A DNA stretch of 48,720 bases from 4484-232 sp964486555 (GTDB taxonomy: Bacteria > Thermotogota > Thermotogae > Thermotogales > Thermotogaceae). Positions 1 to 8,645 of this stretch are shown here, one piece after another. The DNA lies in the NCBI GenBank assembly GCA_964486555.1, contig CAZANP010000009.1, forward strand, positions 1 to 48,720. The letters are read 5' to 3'. How positions within the stretch are numbered: position 1 is the stretch's first letter; the number at the start of each line of letters is the position of its first letter. The position numbers and the translations under genes were made by a program. The notes beneath the pieces are model-generated. The model saw only the letters and a program-made list of their open reading frames with translations. It did not search any database and was not told the origin of the DNA.

Positions 1-1
1 T

Positions 2-409
2 TTAGAATATAACACCACTCACAAGTATGACGTTGGAATAAGGTTTATCAGCCCCCGTTCTCACTATTCCCTTGCATTCTTTGGAAACCTTTTTGAAATC
101 CTCATGAGGTAGAAACTCCACTTCCACTTCACCGTTCTTCTGTTTTATGAGCTCAATCAGTTTTTCAAGAGTTTCAGGATTTTTCTCCTTCATCTCCTCC
201 GAAAGCAAGATCTTTTCTACTTTCAGTTCTCTCAGAACAACCTCAACAGTTTCCAAAAGATCTGGTTTCCCTCTATCGAGTACTATATCAATCGTTTCAA
301 CTTCTTTGGGAATGGGAAATCCAAGGTCTACAACAGCCAGTTTGTCAGTGTGTCCCATCTCCGCTATCAGTTTTGAGATAACCGAATTGAATACACCAGT
401 TTTTTTCAT
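2..409 (-). CDS. rbsD: D-ribose pyranase RbsD
   Basis: Interconverts the beta-pyranose and beta-furanose forms of ribose so that ribokinase can use it; a cytoplasmic ring-shaped oligomer in the family. The 135-residue protein has the family N-terminus MKKTGVFNS, the catalytic His20 in EMGHTD and Asp28, and the C-terminal RTGADKPYSN motif. The reading frame is open further upstream, but ATG 409 is chosen because a strong GAGGAGGGG ribosome-binding site precedes it and because the homologues start there. It lies about 190 bases downstream of the mbx operon with its own probable promoter. No other ribose gene is inside the window; the rest of a ribose operon may continue past the left edge. Confidence 0.93.
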   Translation of the reverse strand: MKKTGVFNSVISKLIAEMGHTDKLAVVDLGFPIPKEVETIDIVLDRGKPDLLETVEVVLRELKVEKILLSEEMKEKNPETLEKLIELIKQKNGEVEVEFLPHEDFKKVSKECKGIVRTGADKPYSNVILVSGVIF

Positions 410-479
410 AACCCTTCCCCTCCTCATCTCGTATATGTCTTTGTCATCATTAATCTGGGATCCAATAGCAACATCGATT

Positions 480-492
480 ATCAAACATTGAT
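480..492. promoter_or_regulatory. Operator-like palindrome upstream of rbsD, copy 1
   Basis: ATCAA-ACA-TTGAT, a 5+3+5 imperfect palindrome at the expected transcription start of rbsD. The 11-base core TCAAACATTGA recurs exactly at 558-568. A sugar-responsive repressor is the natural candidate, but no regulator gene is present here. Confidence 0.4.
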
Positions 493-497
493 ATTTT

Positions 498-525
498 ATC
501 ATATCACACTTATACCTTTTTTCAC
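498..525 (-). promoter_or_regulatory. Putative rbsD promoter
   Basis: On the minus strand, GTGAAA (525-520) and TATGAT (503-498) are separated by 16 bases. The expected transcription start is near 490, inside the operator-like element at 480-492. The downstream leader to the rbsD ATG would be about 80 bases. The assignment rests only on hexamer match and position. Confidence 0.45.
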
Positions 526-557
526 ATCTTCTATTTTCGATACTCAATGATCGAAGA

Positions 558-568
558 TCAAACATTGA
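558..568. repeat. Operator-like element upstream of rbsD, copy 2
   Basis: Exact second copy of TCAAACATTGA, 77 bases from copy 1. It lies upstream of the putative promoter. It is joined to a small hairpin, TGATC-TTC-GATCA (548-560 on the minus strand). Paired sites flanking a promoter would fit repression by looping; this is inference. Confidence 0.35.
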
Positions 569-599
569 ACAACGAGCACCAAACAATCTGTACCATATC

Positions 600-2402
600 C
601 TATACTCCTTTCAAATACTCATCTATTCCCTTAGCGGCTCTGTAACCATCCGCTACGCCGTTTATTATGTCAGGACCATGAACTATGTCTCCTCCTGCAA
701 ACAACCATGGAATATTCGTTTGCTGGGATGGATTCGTGACGATCCTACCCCGTTTGAACTCCAGCTTCTCCTTTAAATCATCTGGTATGTAGCTGTAATC
801 TGGAGCCTGTCCAATGGCCTCAACTACCATATCACCTTCAAGAACCATGCGATTTTCTTCATCGAATTTTGGATTGAATCTTCCCGTTTCATCGAAAACT
901 TCCAGACATTTTTTGAACTCAACCCCTTTAACCTTGTCATCCTCAATTATCACTCTGATCGGACCCCATCCTGGGTGAAAAACGACTCCTTCTTCCTCCC
1001 CTTCTTCTATCTCTTCCATATCTGCCGGCATCTCTTCGTACGTTCTCTCAAGACAGGCAACGTGAACGTGAACTTCTCCATATTCCATCATTTGAAGCCT
1101 TGCCATGCTCCTTGCCACATCCATAGCGACGTTTCCACCGCCTATTACGACCAACTTCCTTGGAATCTTGGGTTTTGGTCCATCTCCCCTGAGGAAATTT
1201 CTGATAGCTCTCAAAAGCGGCAGAGCCTGAATTACATCTGGATGATCTGTGCCAGGAACTTTGGTGGATCCTCCAAGTCCAAAACCTGTTGATAGGAATA
1301 CAGCATCATACTCTTCATGGAGTTTCTCCAAGGATATATCTTCTCCCACTTTAACGTTCGTCATTATTCTGACCCCCAGGGCTTCTATAAAGGCTATATC
1401 TTTGTCTAAAGCCTCATCTGGGAGCCTGTATCTTGGTATTCCGTATCTCATGACCCCTCCTGGTTTTGGCATGGTTTCATACACATCGACGGAATATCCC
1501 ATGGTTGCCAAAAAGTAAGCCGCACTGAGACCAGCAGGGCCAGAACCAACTATGGCGACCTTCTTATCCTTCTTTTCAGGTTTTATTTTCAAAATCTCAT
1601 CGAACTTTTCAAGGGGTACGTTATCTATTATGTATCTTTTGAGCCATCTTATAGCTATCGCTTCTCCTCTGTGAGATATGGAGCACACTTCTTCACATCT
1701 GTGTGTACAGACTCGTCCACAGACTGACGATAGAGGATTGGTTTTGTAAAGCCATCTCAGCCCTTCTTCAAGATCATCGTTCCATATGGACTTTATGTAT
1801 TCTGGGATGTTCATGTGCTGGGGACATCTATCTGTACATATACCACACTCAACACACCTTGAAGCTTCCTTCATCGCTCGCTCCTTACTGTATCCTCTCA
1901 CGTACTCGATGAAAGATTTCACACGCTCTTCAGCTTCAACCATTTCCATCTCAACTCTCTCGAGGTCCAGAAGATCGGAGTCGGCATCTCTCGTCCATCC
2001 CAAAGGAAATTCAGCGTTGTGAATTCCCTTTTCCGTTGGCATGAAGATGAAAGTTTCTGGATCGGGAGATATATGAACGTATTCTCTCGTCATTTTCAAG
2101 GAACCCGTTGTACATATATCCACACACATTCCACAAAAGGAGCATCTTCCGTAATCTATTACAGGCCTTTGAGGCTTCTTTCCAAATTCTTGAGGGAGCT
2201 CGGGAACTTCCACCATCTTTATGGCATCCGTTGGACATATCTTTGCGCACGTGCCACAACCTATGCATTTACTCCAGTCGTTTATATGGAATCCTCTGTA
2301 CCTTTCTGATGCTTCCCTTTTCTCATAGGGGACTTTTATGGTAACAGGTTTTCTAAAGAGAAACTTCCATGCTTTTGTTGGTGCGAAGAAACTCTTTTCC
2401 AT
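600..2402 (-). CDS. mbxN: Fused MbxN ferredoxin domain and NADPH:acceptor flavoprotein (GltD/NfnL-like)
   Basis: Last gene of the mbx operon, 600 residues. Residues about 40-105 form a NuoI/MbxN-type two-cluster ferredoxin (C46, C49, C52, C56 and C87, C90, C93, C97). Residues about 175-245 carry the iron-sulfur region of glutamate synthase small subunit/NfnL (C183, C186, C189, C193 and C228, C232, C236, C240). A FAD-binding GSGPAG follows at 286-291, an NADPH-binding GGGNVA at 421-426 and the terminal AGGD flavin motif near 567. It should pass electrons between NADP(H) and the MbxJ cluster, with ferredoxin as the other partner. In Pyrococcus MbxN is a separate small protein. The start ATG has GGGGGT upstream and lies 14 bases after mbxL. 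It could be mis-annotated as glutamate synthase, but no large subunit is present. Confidence 0.9.
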   Translation of the reverse strand: MEKSFFAPTKAWKFLFRKPVTIKVPYEKREASERYRGFHINDWSKCIGCGTCAKICPTDAIKMVEVPELPQEFGKKPQRPVIDYGRCSFCGMCVDICTTGSLKMTREYVHISPDPETFIFMPTEKGIHNAEFPLGWTRDADSDLLDLERVEMEMVEAEERVKSFIEYVRGYSKERAMKEASRCVECGICTDRCPQHMNIPEYIKSIWNDDLEEGLRWLYKTNPLSSVCGRVCTHRCEEVCSISHRGEAIAIRWLKRYIIDNVPLEKFDEILKIKPEKKDKKVAIVGSGPAGLSAAYFLATMGYSVDVYETMPKPGGVMRYGIPRYRLPDEALDKDIAFIEALGVRIMTNVKVGEDISLEKLHEEYDAVFLSTGFGLGGSTKVPGTDHPDVIQALPLLRAIRNFLRGDGPKPKIPRKLVVIGGGNVAMDVARSMARLQMMEYGEVHVHVACLERTYEEMPADMEEIEEGEEEGVVFHPGWGPIRVIIEDDKVKGVEFKKCLEVFDETGRFNPKFDEENRMVLEGDMVVEAIGQAPDYSYIPDDLKEKLEFKRGRIVTNPSQQTNIPWLFAGGDIVHGPDIINGVADGYRAAKGIDEYLKGV

Positions 2403-2416
2403 TCCTTATACCCCCT

Positions 2417-3520
2417 TCATCTATCTATCTCCGGTGCACAGACATCCATGGTTGCAAGCCATACGGGGACATCCTCTATTCTCGTTCCGGGCATGTATTT
2501 CTCTATTCCATAAAGACCTTGTGGATACGAAGCTCCCCTTACAGCAACTCTATAGGGTTTTTCCCCACCATCTGAAACCATGAAGTATCCATACTCACCG
2601 CGGGATGATTCCACATGAACGTAAGCATAACCTTTTGGAACCCTGTACCTTAAAGCGCTACCTTCACTTATTCTGACATTCACTTTTCCTGCCGGCATTT
2701 TCTCAAGAGCTTGCCTGATTATCTTTATACTCTGAGGTATCTCGAGGAATTTGAGGTAAACCCTTGAGAAGGCATCACCTTCCGTCGCCGTTGGGACTTC
2801 AAAATCCACTTTGTCATAGAAAAGGTAAGGATCTACTTTTCTAATGTCATATGGAACACCGGTCGCTCTGAGCCCAACACCGGTTACTCCCATTTCCAAA
2901 GCTTGTTCTCTTGTGAGAATTATCTTTCCCTTCAACCTGGTGTGAACTATCCTGTTTTTGAAGATGAGGTTTTCATAATCAGGAAGACGTGACTCTATGT
3001 AATCAATGGTCTTTTGTATCAGATCCTCTATTTTTGGCGTCATATCCTTTCTGACCCCTCCAGGGATTATGTACATGTGGTAGACACGAGCTCCTGTCAG
3101 AGCTTCGAATATATCGAGAATTCTATCTCTGTCGGCAACTCCCCAATTCGGTCCCGTGTAAAGTCCTAAGGGACCCCCTATACCTGGAAAACTCATGAAA
3201 TGATTGGCCATTCGTGCAAGTTCCAGAACGATCATCCTTATCCACTGAGCTCTTTCAGGAACATCGATTTTTGCTATCTTTTCAATGGCCATTGAGTAAC
3301 ATATCTCGTTTATATCGGGTTCTGGAACACATATTCGAGGAATCAAAGCCATATTCTGAAACCACAGCCTTCTTTCCATGAGCTTTTCAAAACCTCTGTG
3401 AAGAAATCCTGGGATGGGCCTTGCTTTCACAACTGTGTCTCCCTCAACGTAGAGGTGCACACTGAAATTTCCGTTCATTCCTGGATGATTCGGTCCAAAG
3501 AAGAATTTGACCTCACCCAT
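2417..3520 (-). CDS. mbxL: MbxL, NuoD/[NiFe]-hydrogenase large subunit-like
   Basis: Peripheral-arm catalytic subunit of the Mbx complex, 367 residues from ATG 3520, which has AGAGGTGAG upstream and overlaps mbxK by 8 bases. The frame is open further upstream but that is coding sequence of mbxK. The fold is recognised from FFFGPNHPG, PGFLHRGFEKL, the VPERAQWIR helix and the DR end. The hydrogenase nickel ligands are not intact: where a hydrogenase has two CxxC pairs, I see C64-x-x-E67 and C361-x-x-E364. That argues against hydrogen evolution and fits an Mbx/MBS-type or complex I-type subunit. No C-terminal processing extension follows the last motif. Confidence 0.9.
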   Translation of the reverse strand: MGEVKFFFGPNHPGMNGNFSVHLYVEGDTVVKARPIPGFLHRGFEKLMERRLWFQNMALIPRICVPEPDINEICYSMAIEKIAKIDVPERAQWIRMIVLELARMANHFMSFPGIGGPLGLYTGPNWGVADRDRILDIFEALTGARVYHMYIIPGGVRKDMTPKIEDLIQKTIDYIESRLPDYENLIFKNRIVHTRLKGKIILTREQALEMGVTGVGLRATGVPYDIRKVDPYLFYDKVDFEVPTATEGDAFSRVYLKFLEIPQSIKIIRQALEKMPAGKVNVRISEGSALRYRVPKGYAYVHVESSRGEYGYFMVSDGGEKPYRVAVRGASYPQGLYGIEKYMPGTRIEDVPVWLATMDVCAPEIDR

Positions 3521-4043
3521 TCGTCTCACCTCTGAATATTCGGGCTTCCTGCAAAACATCTTTTTTGTATTCCCGGTCAGGGAATTTCTTTCTGGAGTAT
3601 TCTAGAGGATCGAAATCTTTCCTCAAAGGAGGTATGTCATCCCACAGCTCTAGTATAAGAGGTTTCATGTCATCGTTCCCTTCGAATTCAACACCAAAAA
3701 ATTCATGAATCTCACGCTCGTAAAAGCGTGCGACCGGCCACATGTGCTTCACCGTGACGAACTTGGGATTTTCTCTGTCTATTCTTGTTGAAACTATGAT
3801 TTTTCCACCATCTTTCCATGAGAAAAGGATGTATACCAATTCGAATTCTTTGTTTTCAATCCAATCTACACACGTGAGGAGAGACAGGTGGGAAAAACCT
3901 TCGTTTTTCAATATGGAAAGTATTCCCAAAACGTTTTCCTGCAGAGCATCTATTTTAACCTCTCTTTCATCTGTCTCAGTTATAGAAACATCCTTGAATT
4001 GCCTTCTAATTTTTTCGATAACTTCATTCATGGAACTCGTCAT
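3513..4043 (-). CDS. mbxK: MbxK, NuoC-like 30 kDa subunit
   Basis: Structural subunit of the peripheral arm, 176 residues. The family signature is seen in LLTCVDWIE, in WPVARFYEREIHEFFGVEFEG and in the PLRKDF stretch. Three in-frame ATGs lie close together (4049, 4043, 4031). ATG 4043 is chosen because GGGGAGGTG ends 7 bases before it, while ATG 4049 would sit only one base from the same site. It overlaps mbxJ by 20 bases and mbxL by 8, suggesting tight translational coupling in the operon. Confidence 0.88.
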   Translation of the reverse strand: MTSSMNEVIEKIRRQFKDVSITETDEREVKIDALQENVLGILSILKNEGFSHLSLLTCVDWIENKEFELVYILFSWKDGGKIIVSTRIDRENPKFVTVKHMWPVARFYEREIHEFFGVEFEGNDDMKPLILELWDDIPPLRKDFDPLEYSRKKFPDREYKKDVLQEARIFRGETNG

Positions 4044-4560
4044 GGACATACACCTCCCCTAGGGATCTGAGCTGGTTCTTTTTGTACCACTCGTAATTTT
4101 CTTTGTACCTCTTCCATCCGTTGGCTTCACCCTTCCTTATCATCTCCATCAAGGTTGTGAAGGCTTCAAAGATGGCTTCAGGTCTTGGCATACATCCTGC
4201 TATGTAAAGATCAACGGGTATGTAAAGATCGAGTCTGTTTATAGTTGCGTAAGAATCGTAGTATATGCCACCGTTTATGGTGCATGATCCAAAACCTATA
4301 ACGTATTTGGGGTCTGGCATCTGTTCATACGTGTATATGACTCTCCTCAGTGTTTTGGTGCTTAAATACCCTGTTATCAGGAATATATCTGCTTGCCTTG
4401 GAGTCGCCATGGGGTTTATACCAAATCTTTCCATATCGAACCTTGCAGTCATTGAAGGCGGAAGCTCTATTGCCCCACATCCTGTGCAGTAGTGAAGCAT
4501 CCACATTGATCTGCTTCTTAGCTGATCCGCTATCCATTCCCATACGCTCCTTTGTTTCAT
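4024..4560 (-). CDS. mbxJ: MbxJ, NuoB-like iron-sulfur subunit
   Basis: Carries the proximal [4Fe-4S] cluster (complex I N2 equivalent) that passes electrons to the MbxL site, 178 residues. Ligands are visible as C25 and C28 in HYCTGCGA, C93 in FGSCTINGG and C123 in AGCMPRPEA. ATG 4560 is chosen over an upstream in-frame ATG because AAGGAGGTG lies 7 bases before it and because the upstream codons run into mbxM. The gap to mbxM is 13 bases. Confidence 0.93.
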   Translation of the reverse strand: MKQRSVWEWIADQLRSRSMWMLHYCTGCGAIELPPSMTARFDMERFGINPMATPRQADIFLITGYLSTKTLRRVIYTYEQMPDPKYVIGFGSCTINGGIYYDSYATINRLDLYIPVDLYIAGCMPRPEAIFEAFTTLMEMIRKGEANGWKRYKENYEWYKKNQLRSLGEVYVHDEFHE

Positions 4561-4573
4561 AGAAAGCACCTCC

Positions 4574-5455
4574 TTAGAAAACCCATCCCATGAGAACGAA
4601 GAAAACTTGCAAAAAAGCAAGTGACAGTGGGACTTTCCAGTAAAATTTGACCACCTGCTCTATCCTGAACCTTGGAAGGATCGCGGATATGAGAACAGCC
4701 ATTATCCAGACAATCGTGAATTTCAAAAGGAACACAAGGTAATTTCCTCCTCCAAGGAAGATATCCACGAAGAGAGAGATCTCAACGAATATCGAGAAAG
4801 TATGCATCAACATCAAGAGTCCCATGTACTTTCCAGAAAGTTCGACCATAGGGCCAGACGCTATCTCTGCCGGAGCTATCGGTGTGTCAAAGGGTTTTTT
4901 CCCAAGCATCCCCAAAAGGGAGATGAAAGCAACGATGGCTCCCACAGGCATCTTGAAGAGGTTCCAGCCATCTCCCTGAGCGTTCATGATCGCGGAAACG
5001 GAGGAGGTTTTGTAATGAAACATGACGCCGGATAGAACCACAAGGTAAGGTAGTTCGTATCCAAGCATTTGAGTGAGGGCTCTTGCGACACCAACAGAGG
5101 CATTCGGGTTTCCAGAACCAACCATTCCCATCGCCATTCCCAAAGCGCCCACAGCAAAGAGGTAGAGTATAACGAAAATGTTATCCAGATTTGGAAAAGC
5201 AACGAGATTTCCCAGAGGAACAAAAGTCAGCGTTGCCATAACTCCTCCAAGAGCCATGAGAACACCGAAATCGAAGATCCAACCATGGGTTATCGGATGT
5301 TTTGTGAGCGTTTTGAAAAGATCTATGAAATTCTGATACCATGGTGGGCCATAACGCCGTTGAACACGGGCTGTAACCTTTCTTCCAATCCCCTCAAGCG
5401 TCAATCCAAAGAAGAAACCAGTTGAAAGGACCGCCAGCACTTTCAATGCGACCAC
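4574..5455 (-). CDS. mbxM: MbxM, NuoH-like membrane subunit
   Basis: Integral membrane subunit that anchors the peripheral arm and forms the quinone-site-like cavity of complex I relatives, 293 residues with about eight hydrophobic segments. Family features are the cytoplasmic loop RVQRRYGPPWYQNFIDLFK near the N-terminus and PFDTPIAPAEIASGP in the middle. The start is GTG 5455, with GAGGTGG five bases upstream; the mbxH' stop codon ends one base before it. Confidence 0.92.
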   Translation of the reverse strand: MVALKVLAVLSTGFFFGLTLEGIGRKVTARVQRRYGPPWYQNFIDLFKTLTKHPITHGWIFDFGVLMALGGVMATLTFVPLGNLVAFPNLDNIFVILYLFAVGALGMAMGMVGSGNPNASVGVARALTQMLGYELPYLVVLSGVMFHYKTSSVSAIMNAQGDGWNLFKMPVGAIVAFISLLGMLGKKPFDTPIAPAEIASGPMVELSGKYMGLLMLMHTFSIFVEISLFVDIFLGGGNYLVFLLKFTIVWIMAVLISAILPRFRIEQVVKFYWKVPLSLAFLQVFFVLMGWVF

Positions 5456-5456
5456 G

Positions 5457-7292
5457 TTACCACCTCACCCAAAATATGATCAGCATGACGAAAGTTATCC
5501 AGAACATGTACGCACTGGGACTTGCCCTGTAGAACCAGGTGTCCACACCTTCACCAATATCCTTGAAGAACCTTGAAAACATCTCGTAAAGCTTTTCAAA
5601 AGAAGGATGTCTGTCATAGAGCCTTTCGATGAACCTATAAAAACCGGTCGCATAATGATACAGATCCGGTGTGTACAAATACTCACCAGCTGTGTATTGA
5701 TCCGTGAGATCAACTTTCCTTGGTTTTGGAAACAGAAAGTACAGGATCAGGGCTATTATGAAACCAACCGCAAACATCGTGAAAACTGTGAAAGTATCCC
5801 ATTGACCAAGGGGAGTTTTTATAACAGTTCCCTCAAACTGGATTGGAGGTATACCCAGTTCCTTCTGAACCTTAACGATACCGCCAAGAAGACCCCCTGG
5901 AAATACCCCAAAATAGAGTGTTAGAAGAACTAAAAAGATCATGGATATCAACATGAAAGTGGGAGCCTCTTTCACATCCTTATATTTTGAACGCAGCTGC
6001 CCTAAGAAAACACCTGCAAGGGGTCTGAAAACGTATAAGAAAGATCCCACACTTCCAACGAACGTGATAGCTGCTGTCAAGAACATGCCTTTTCTCACAA
6101 GAGCTTGAAATATCATCCATTTGGATATGAAGCCACTCGTTGGAGGTATTCCAGCCAGTGATATGATTCCAACAAGGTAAGTTATAAAAGTCCATGGCAT
6201 CCTATGGATCAATCCTCCCATTTCGTCTATTTTGGTTGTACCTGTTCTGTAAACCACGGCTGCAAATGATAGGAAAATCATGGCAGCAGCCACGGCATGG
6301 TTGAAAACGTGGAAAAGCCCCCCTGCAAATCCCACACTATCCAAAGTGGCAAGACCTATGATTATGTATCCGCTGTTTGCAACGGAGGAATAAGCTATCA
6401 GCATCTTCATATCGTTCTGTCTTATGGCCATGAAGGTTCCAAGAACGATGGATACCGCACCGAAAGCTATGAGCACGTAATTGACAGCTGGAACTCCTCC
6501 ATATAAAGGTGGGAACATTTTTAAAGAAGGGAAGACCCCGAGAGAGACCGCCAGAATGTAGGACCCCATTTTGATCAGCTGTCCCGATAGAACGGCACTG
6601 AAAGTATCGGGAGCGTTTCCGTGCGTTATTCTGAGCCAGGTGTGAAGGGGGAACAATCCGCTTTTTGCTATACCAGCTGCGGCTACAAGGAACACCACGA
6701 GCCATTTGAAACCATTCGATGGTTCGCTGAGAAGGCCCTGGGCAATCTCTGAAAACTTGAGAGTGTGGTATCTTTCCCAGGTCAGAAAGGTCGCATAAAG
6801 GTACATGTAACTACCTATAGAGCTCAAGACCACGTAGATGACAGCCGCTTTTCTTGATTCTTCTTTTCCCATCGGTACAATGAGAAGTGAAGCCAGGACC
6901 ATTATCTCCCAGAAAACGTAAAAAGTAAGCATATCTCCCGATGCCAGAGCTCCCAAGATTCCAGCGCTCATCAAAAGGTAAAGTAGGTTGAAGGAGGCAG
7001 CCATCTTGATCTTCTTTTCGATCCAAACGGGTATGAAAAGCGAAACAGTCGTTATTATCAGAAAACTGACGAGGGCGAAGAACTTTCCAAGGTGAGTCAA
7101 AGAGAGTACACTCTCAAATCCTGGTATAAAACTGAAGAACTTCTCTTCAGTCCCCACACCGGTTTTATAGATCATGTAAGAGACGTAGAGAAGGACGAAG
7201 AAGTTGAACCAGGACCCAATATTCTTCTTAATCTTCGAGAGAGCGTAAGAGGCGAGAGATCCGAACATGAGAACTAATATCAGATCGTTCAT
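5457..7292 (-). CDS. mbxH': MbxH', large antiporter-like subunit (NuoL/NuoM family)
   Basis: Proton- or sodium-channel subunit of the membrane arm, 611 residues, with about 14 hydrophobic helices plus a long C-terminal extension ending in a last helix. The channel motif is seen in FWEIMVLASLL (the TM5 glutamate), IAKSGLFPLHTWL (TM7 lysine), GQLIKMGSY (TM8 lysine) and SGFISKWMI (TM12 lysine). In the TM10 motif FHVFNHAVAAAMIFL the lysine found in NuoL-type proteins is alanine, as in NuoM-type proteins. The start has GGAGGGATG upstream and directly follows the mbxH stop. Confidence 0.9.
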   Translation of the reverse strand: MNDLILVLMFGSLASYALSKIKKNIGSWFNFFVLLYVSYMIYKTGVGTEEKFFSFIPGFESVLSLTHLGKFFALVSFLIITTVSLFIPVWIEKKIKMAASFNLLYLLMSAGILGALASGDMLTFYVFWEIMVLASLLIVPMGKEESRKAAVIYVVLSSIGSYMYLYATFLTWERYHTLKFSEIAQGLLSEPSNGFKWLVVFLVAAAGIAKSGLFPLHTWLRITHGNAPDTFSAVLSGQLIKMGSYILAVSLGVFPSLKMFPPLYGGVPAVNYVLIAFGAVSIVLGTFMAIRQNDMKMLIAYSSVANSGYIIIGLATLDSVGFAGGLFHVFNHAVAAAMIFLSFAAVVYRTGTTKIDEMGGLIHRMPWTFITYLVGIISLAGIPPTSGFISKWMIFQALVRKGMFLTAAITFVGSVGSFLYVFRPLAGVFLGQLRSKYKDVKEAPTFMLISMIFLVLLTLYFGVFPGGLLGGIVKVQKELGIPPIQFEGTVIKTPLGQWDTFTVFTMFAVGFIIALILYFLFPKPRKVDLTDQYTAGEYLYTPDLYHYATGFYRFIERLYDRHPSFEKLYEMFSRFFKDIGEGVDTWFYRASPSAYMFWITFVMLIIFWVRW

Positions 7293-8645
7293 TCACATCC
7301 CTCCTAAAACCGCTTCAATGTAGCTAGATACGTTCAGAAGAGATTTTGCGATCTTTTCGGACGCGCTCAAGTACAGGTCTGGGAAAAGGCCAATGTATAT
7401 GATGAAAAGAGACAAAGCTAGTAGAATGAATTGAGTGTGCTTTTTCATCTCGCATTCTTCCCCCTCACTTTCATGCCACAACCTGACATTCCACCTTATG
7501 AAGTACGCAACTTCCACGACACCTGCAAAGAGGAGAACGGCAGGGAGTACGTAATCTCCTTTTGAAAAGGCGGAAAGAAGTATCAAAAGTTTGCTTCTGA
7601 ATCCAGCAAACAAGGGGAAACCTATAACTGAGAAAGAAGCGATACTGAAGGCAATGCCTGGGATTTTATTTTTACCAAAACCCTTCGATAGAAGAACCGC
7701 TACTGGAAAGAGTATGAGTTTTGCCGTAACATCGTTCAAGGAATGGAAATAACCGGCGGTGATTGCTTCCGATGTTTTCAAAGATATGGCACTTATGACC
7801 AACCCCGCTTGTGCAACTGATGAGTAAGCAAGAGCCCTCAAGAGATCGTTCTGCCTCAGTGCGGATATCTCTCCAAAGACTACGGTGATGAGTCCCAGAA
7901 TGTAGAGAACGTTCAAAAAAGATCCATGGAGAACTGACAGGAAGATCCTACCGACGAGGTACATGATCGTGAAGGTTACCATGCTTCCAAGAATAACAGG
8001 TGTCATGGGAGAACCTGATGCGTAAACATCCGGGACCCATCCCGCCAGTGGAAATAGCTTAGCTTCCACACCAAGACCCACAATGTAGAGTAAAGCAATC
8101 GCTGGTATCACGGAGGAATTCAAAGTTTGTGAAACGTGAGCCATGTTCAGCGATCCTGTGTTGACGTAAGCAAGGATCGTTGATAGGAGATAAAAAGCTC
8201 CTGCGACACTACCGATTATGAGGTATTTGTAAGCTCCATAGGGATTTTTGTTATGATAAGCCAATATGTAGCTCGATACAGCGGTGATTTCGAGAAAGAC
8301 GAAGGAATTGAAAAGATCCCCTGTCAGAATCAGGCCATTTGTGGATGTCAGAAGAACGAGAAGAACGGTTCCATAATTAAGGTCGAACAAATTGCGGTTC
8401 AAACTGAGAAGTAGGAATATGGAGTTTATTATAAACAATGTTATATAACTTGCGTTGTCCAGAACCAACGGTATTCCGAAAGGTGCCTTCCATCCTCCAA
8501 GGTGTTCTACCAAAGTGGGCCTCAAGATAGCAAGAATAGAAAGGTTTATAATCGGTGTTATGATCAGAAGAACATCCGTGACTTTTTTCCAGATGATGCT
8601 TGTGAAAGCTCCAAGAAGTGGTATTGCGATCAAGAGGGATATCAT
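7293..8645 (-). CDS. mbxH: MbxH, MrpD/NuoN-like antiporter subunit
   Basis: Second channel subunit of the membrane arm, 450 residues, about 13-14 helices. E119 in FLEITAVSSYI, K196 in VEAKLFPLAGW, a TM10 lysine in HSLNDVTAKLILF and a TM12 lysine in AGFRSKLLILL are visible. The TM8 position that is usually LLK or HAAT reads GSMVTFTIMY, without a charged residue. It overlaps mbxG by 4 bases. In the Mrp antiporter the equivalent is MnhD. Confidence 0.88.
   Translation of the reverse strand: MISLLIAIPLLGAFTSIIWKKVTDVLLIITPIINLSILAILRPTLVEHLGGWKAPFGIPLVLDNASYITLFIINSIFLLLSLNRNLFDLNYGTVLLVLLTSTNGLILTGDLFNSFVFLEITAVSSYILAYHNKNPYGAYKYLIIGSVAGAFYLLSTILAYVNTGSLNMAHVSQTLNSSVIPAIALLYIVGLGVEAKLFPLAGWVPDVYASGSPMTPVILGSMVTFTIMYLVGRIFLSVLHGSFLNVLYILGLITVVFGEISALRQNDLLRALAYSSVAQAGLVISAISLKTSEAITAGYFHSLNDVTAKLILFPVAVLLSKGFGKNKIPGIAFSIASFSVIGFPLFAGFRSKLLILLSAFSKGDYVLPAVLLFAGVVEVAYFIRWNVRLWHESEGEECEMKKHTQFILLALSLFIIYIGLFPDLYLSASEKIAKSLLNVSSYIEAVLGGM

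Noticed and set aside
548..560. Terminator for the mbx operon at TGATC-TTC-GATCA
   Set aside because: The stem is only five pairs and no T-run follows on the minus strand; read-through into rbsD cannot be excluded.
600..2402. Glutamate synthase small subunit
   Set aside because: The flavoprotein part is GltD-like, but it is fused to MbxN and sits in the mbx operon with no large subunit; an electron-transfer role fits better.
2417..4560. A [NiFe] hydrogenase (Mbh) rather than Mbx
   Set aside because: Both CxxC pairs of the large subunit are incomplete, and the antiporter module has two large subunits (H and H') in Mbx order.
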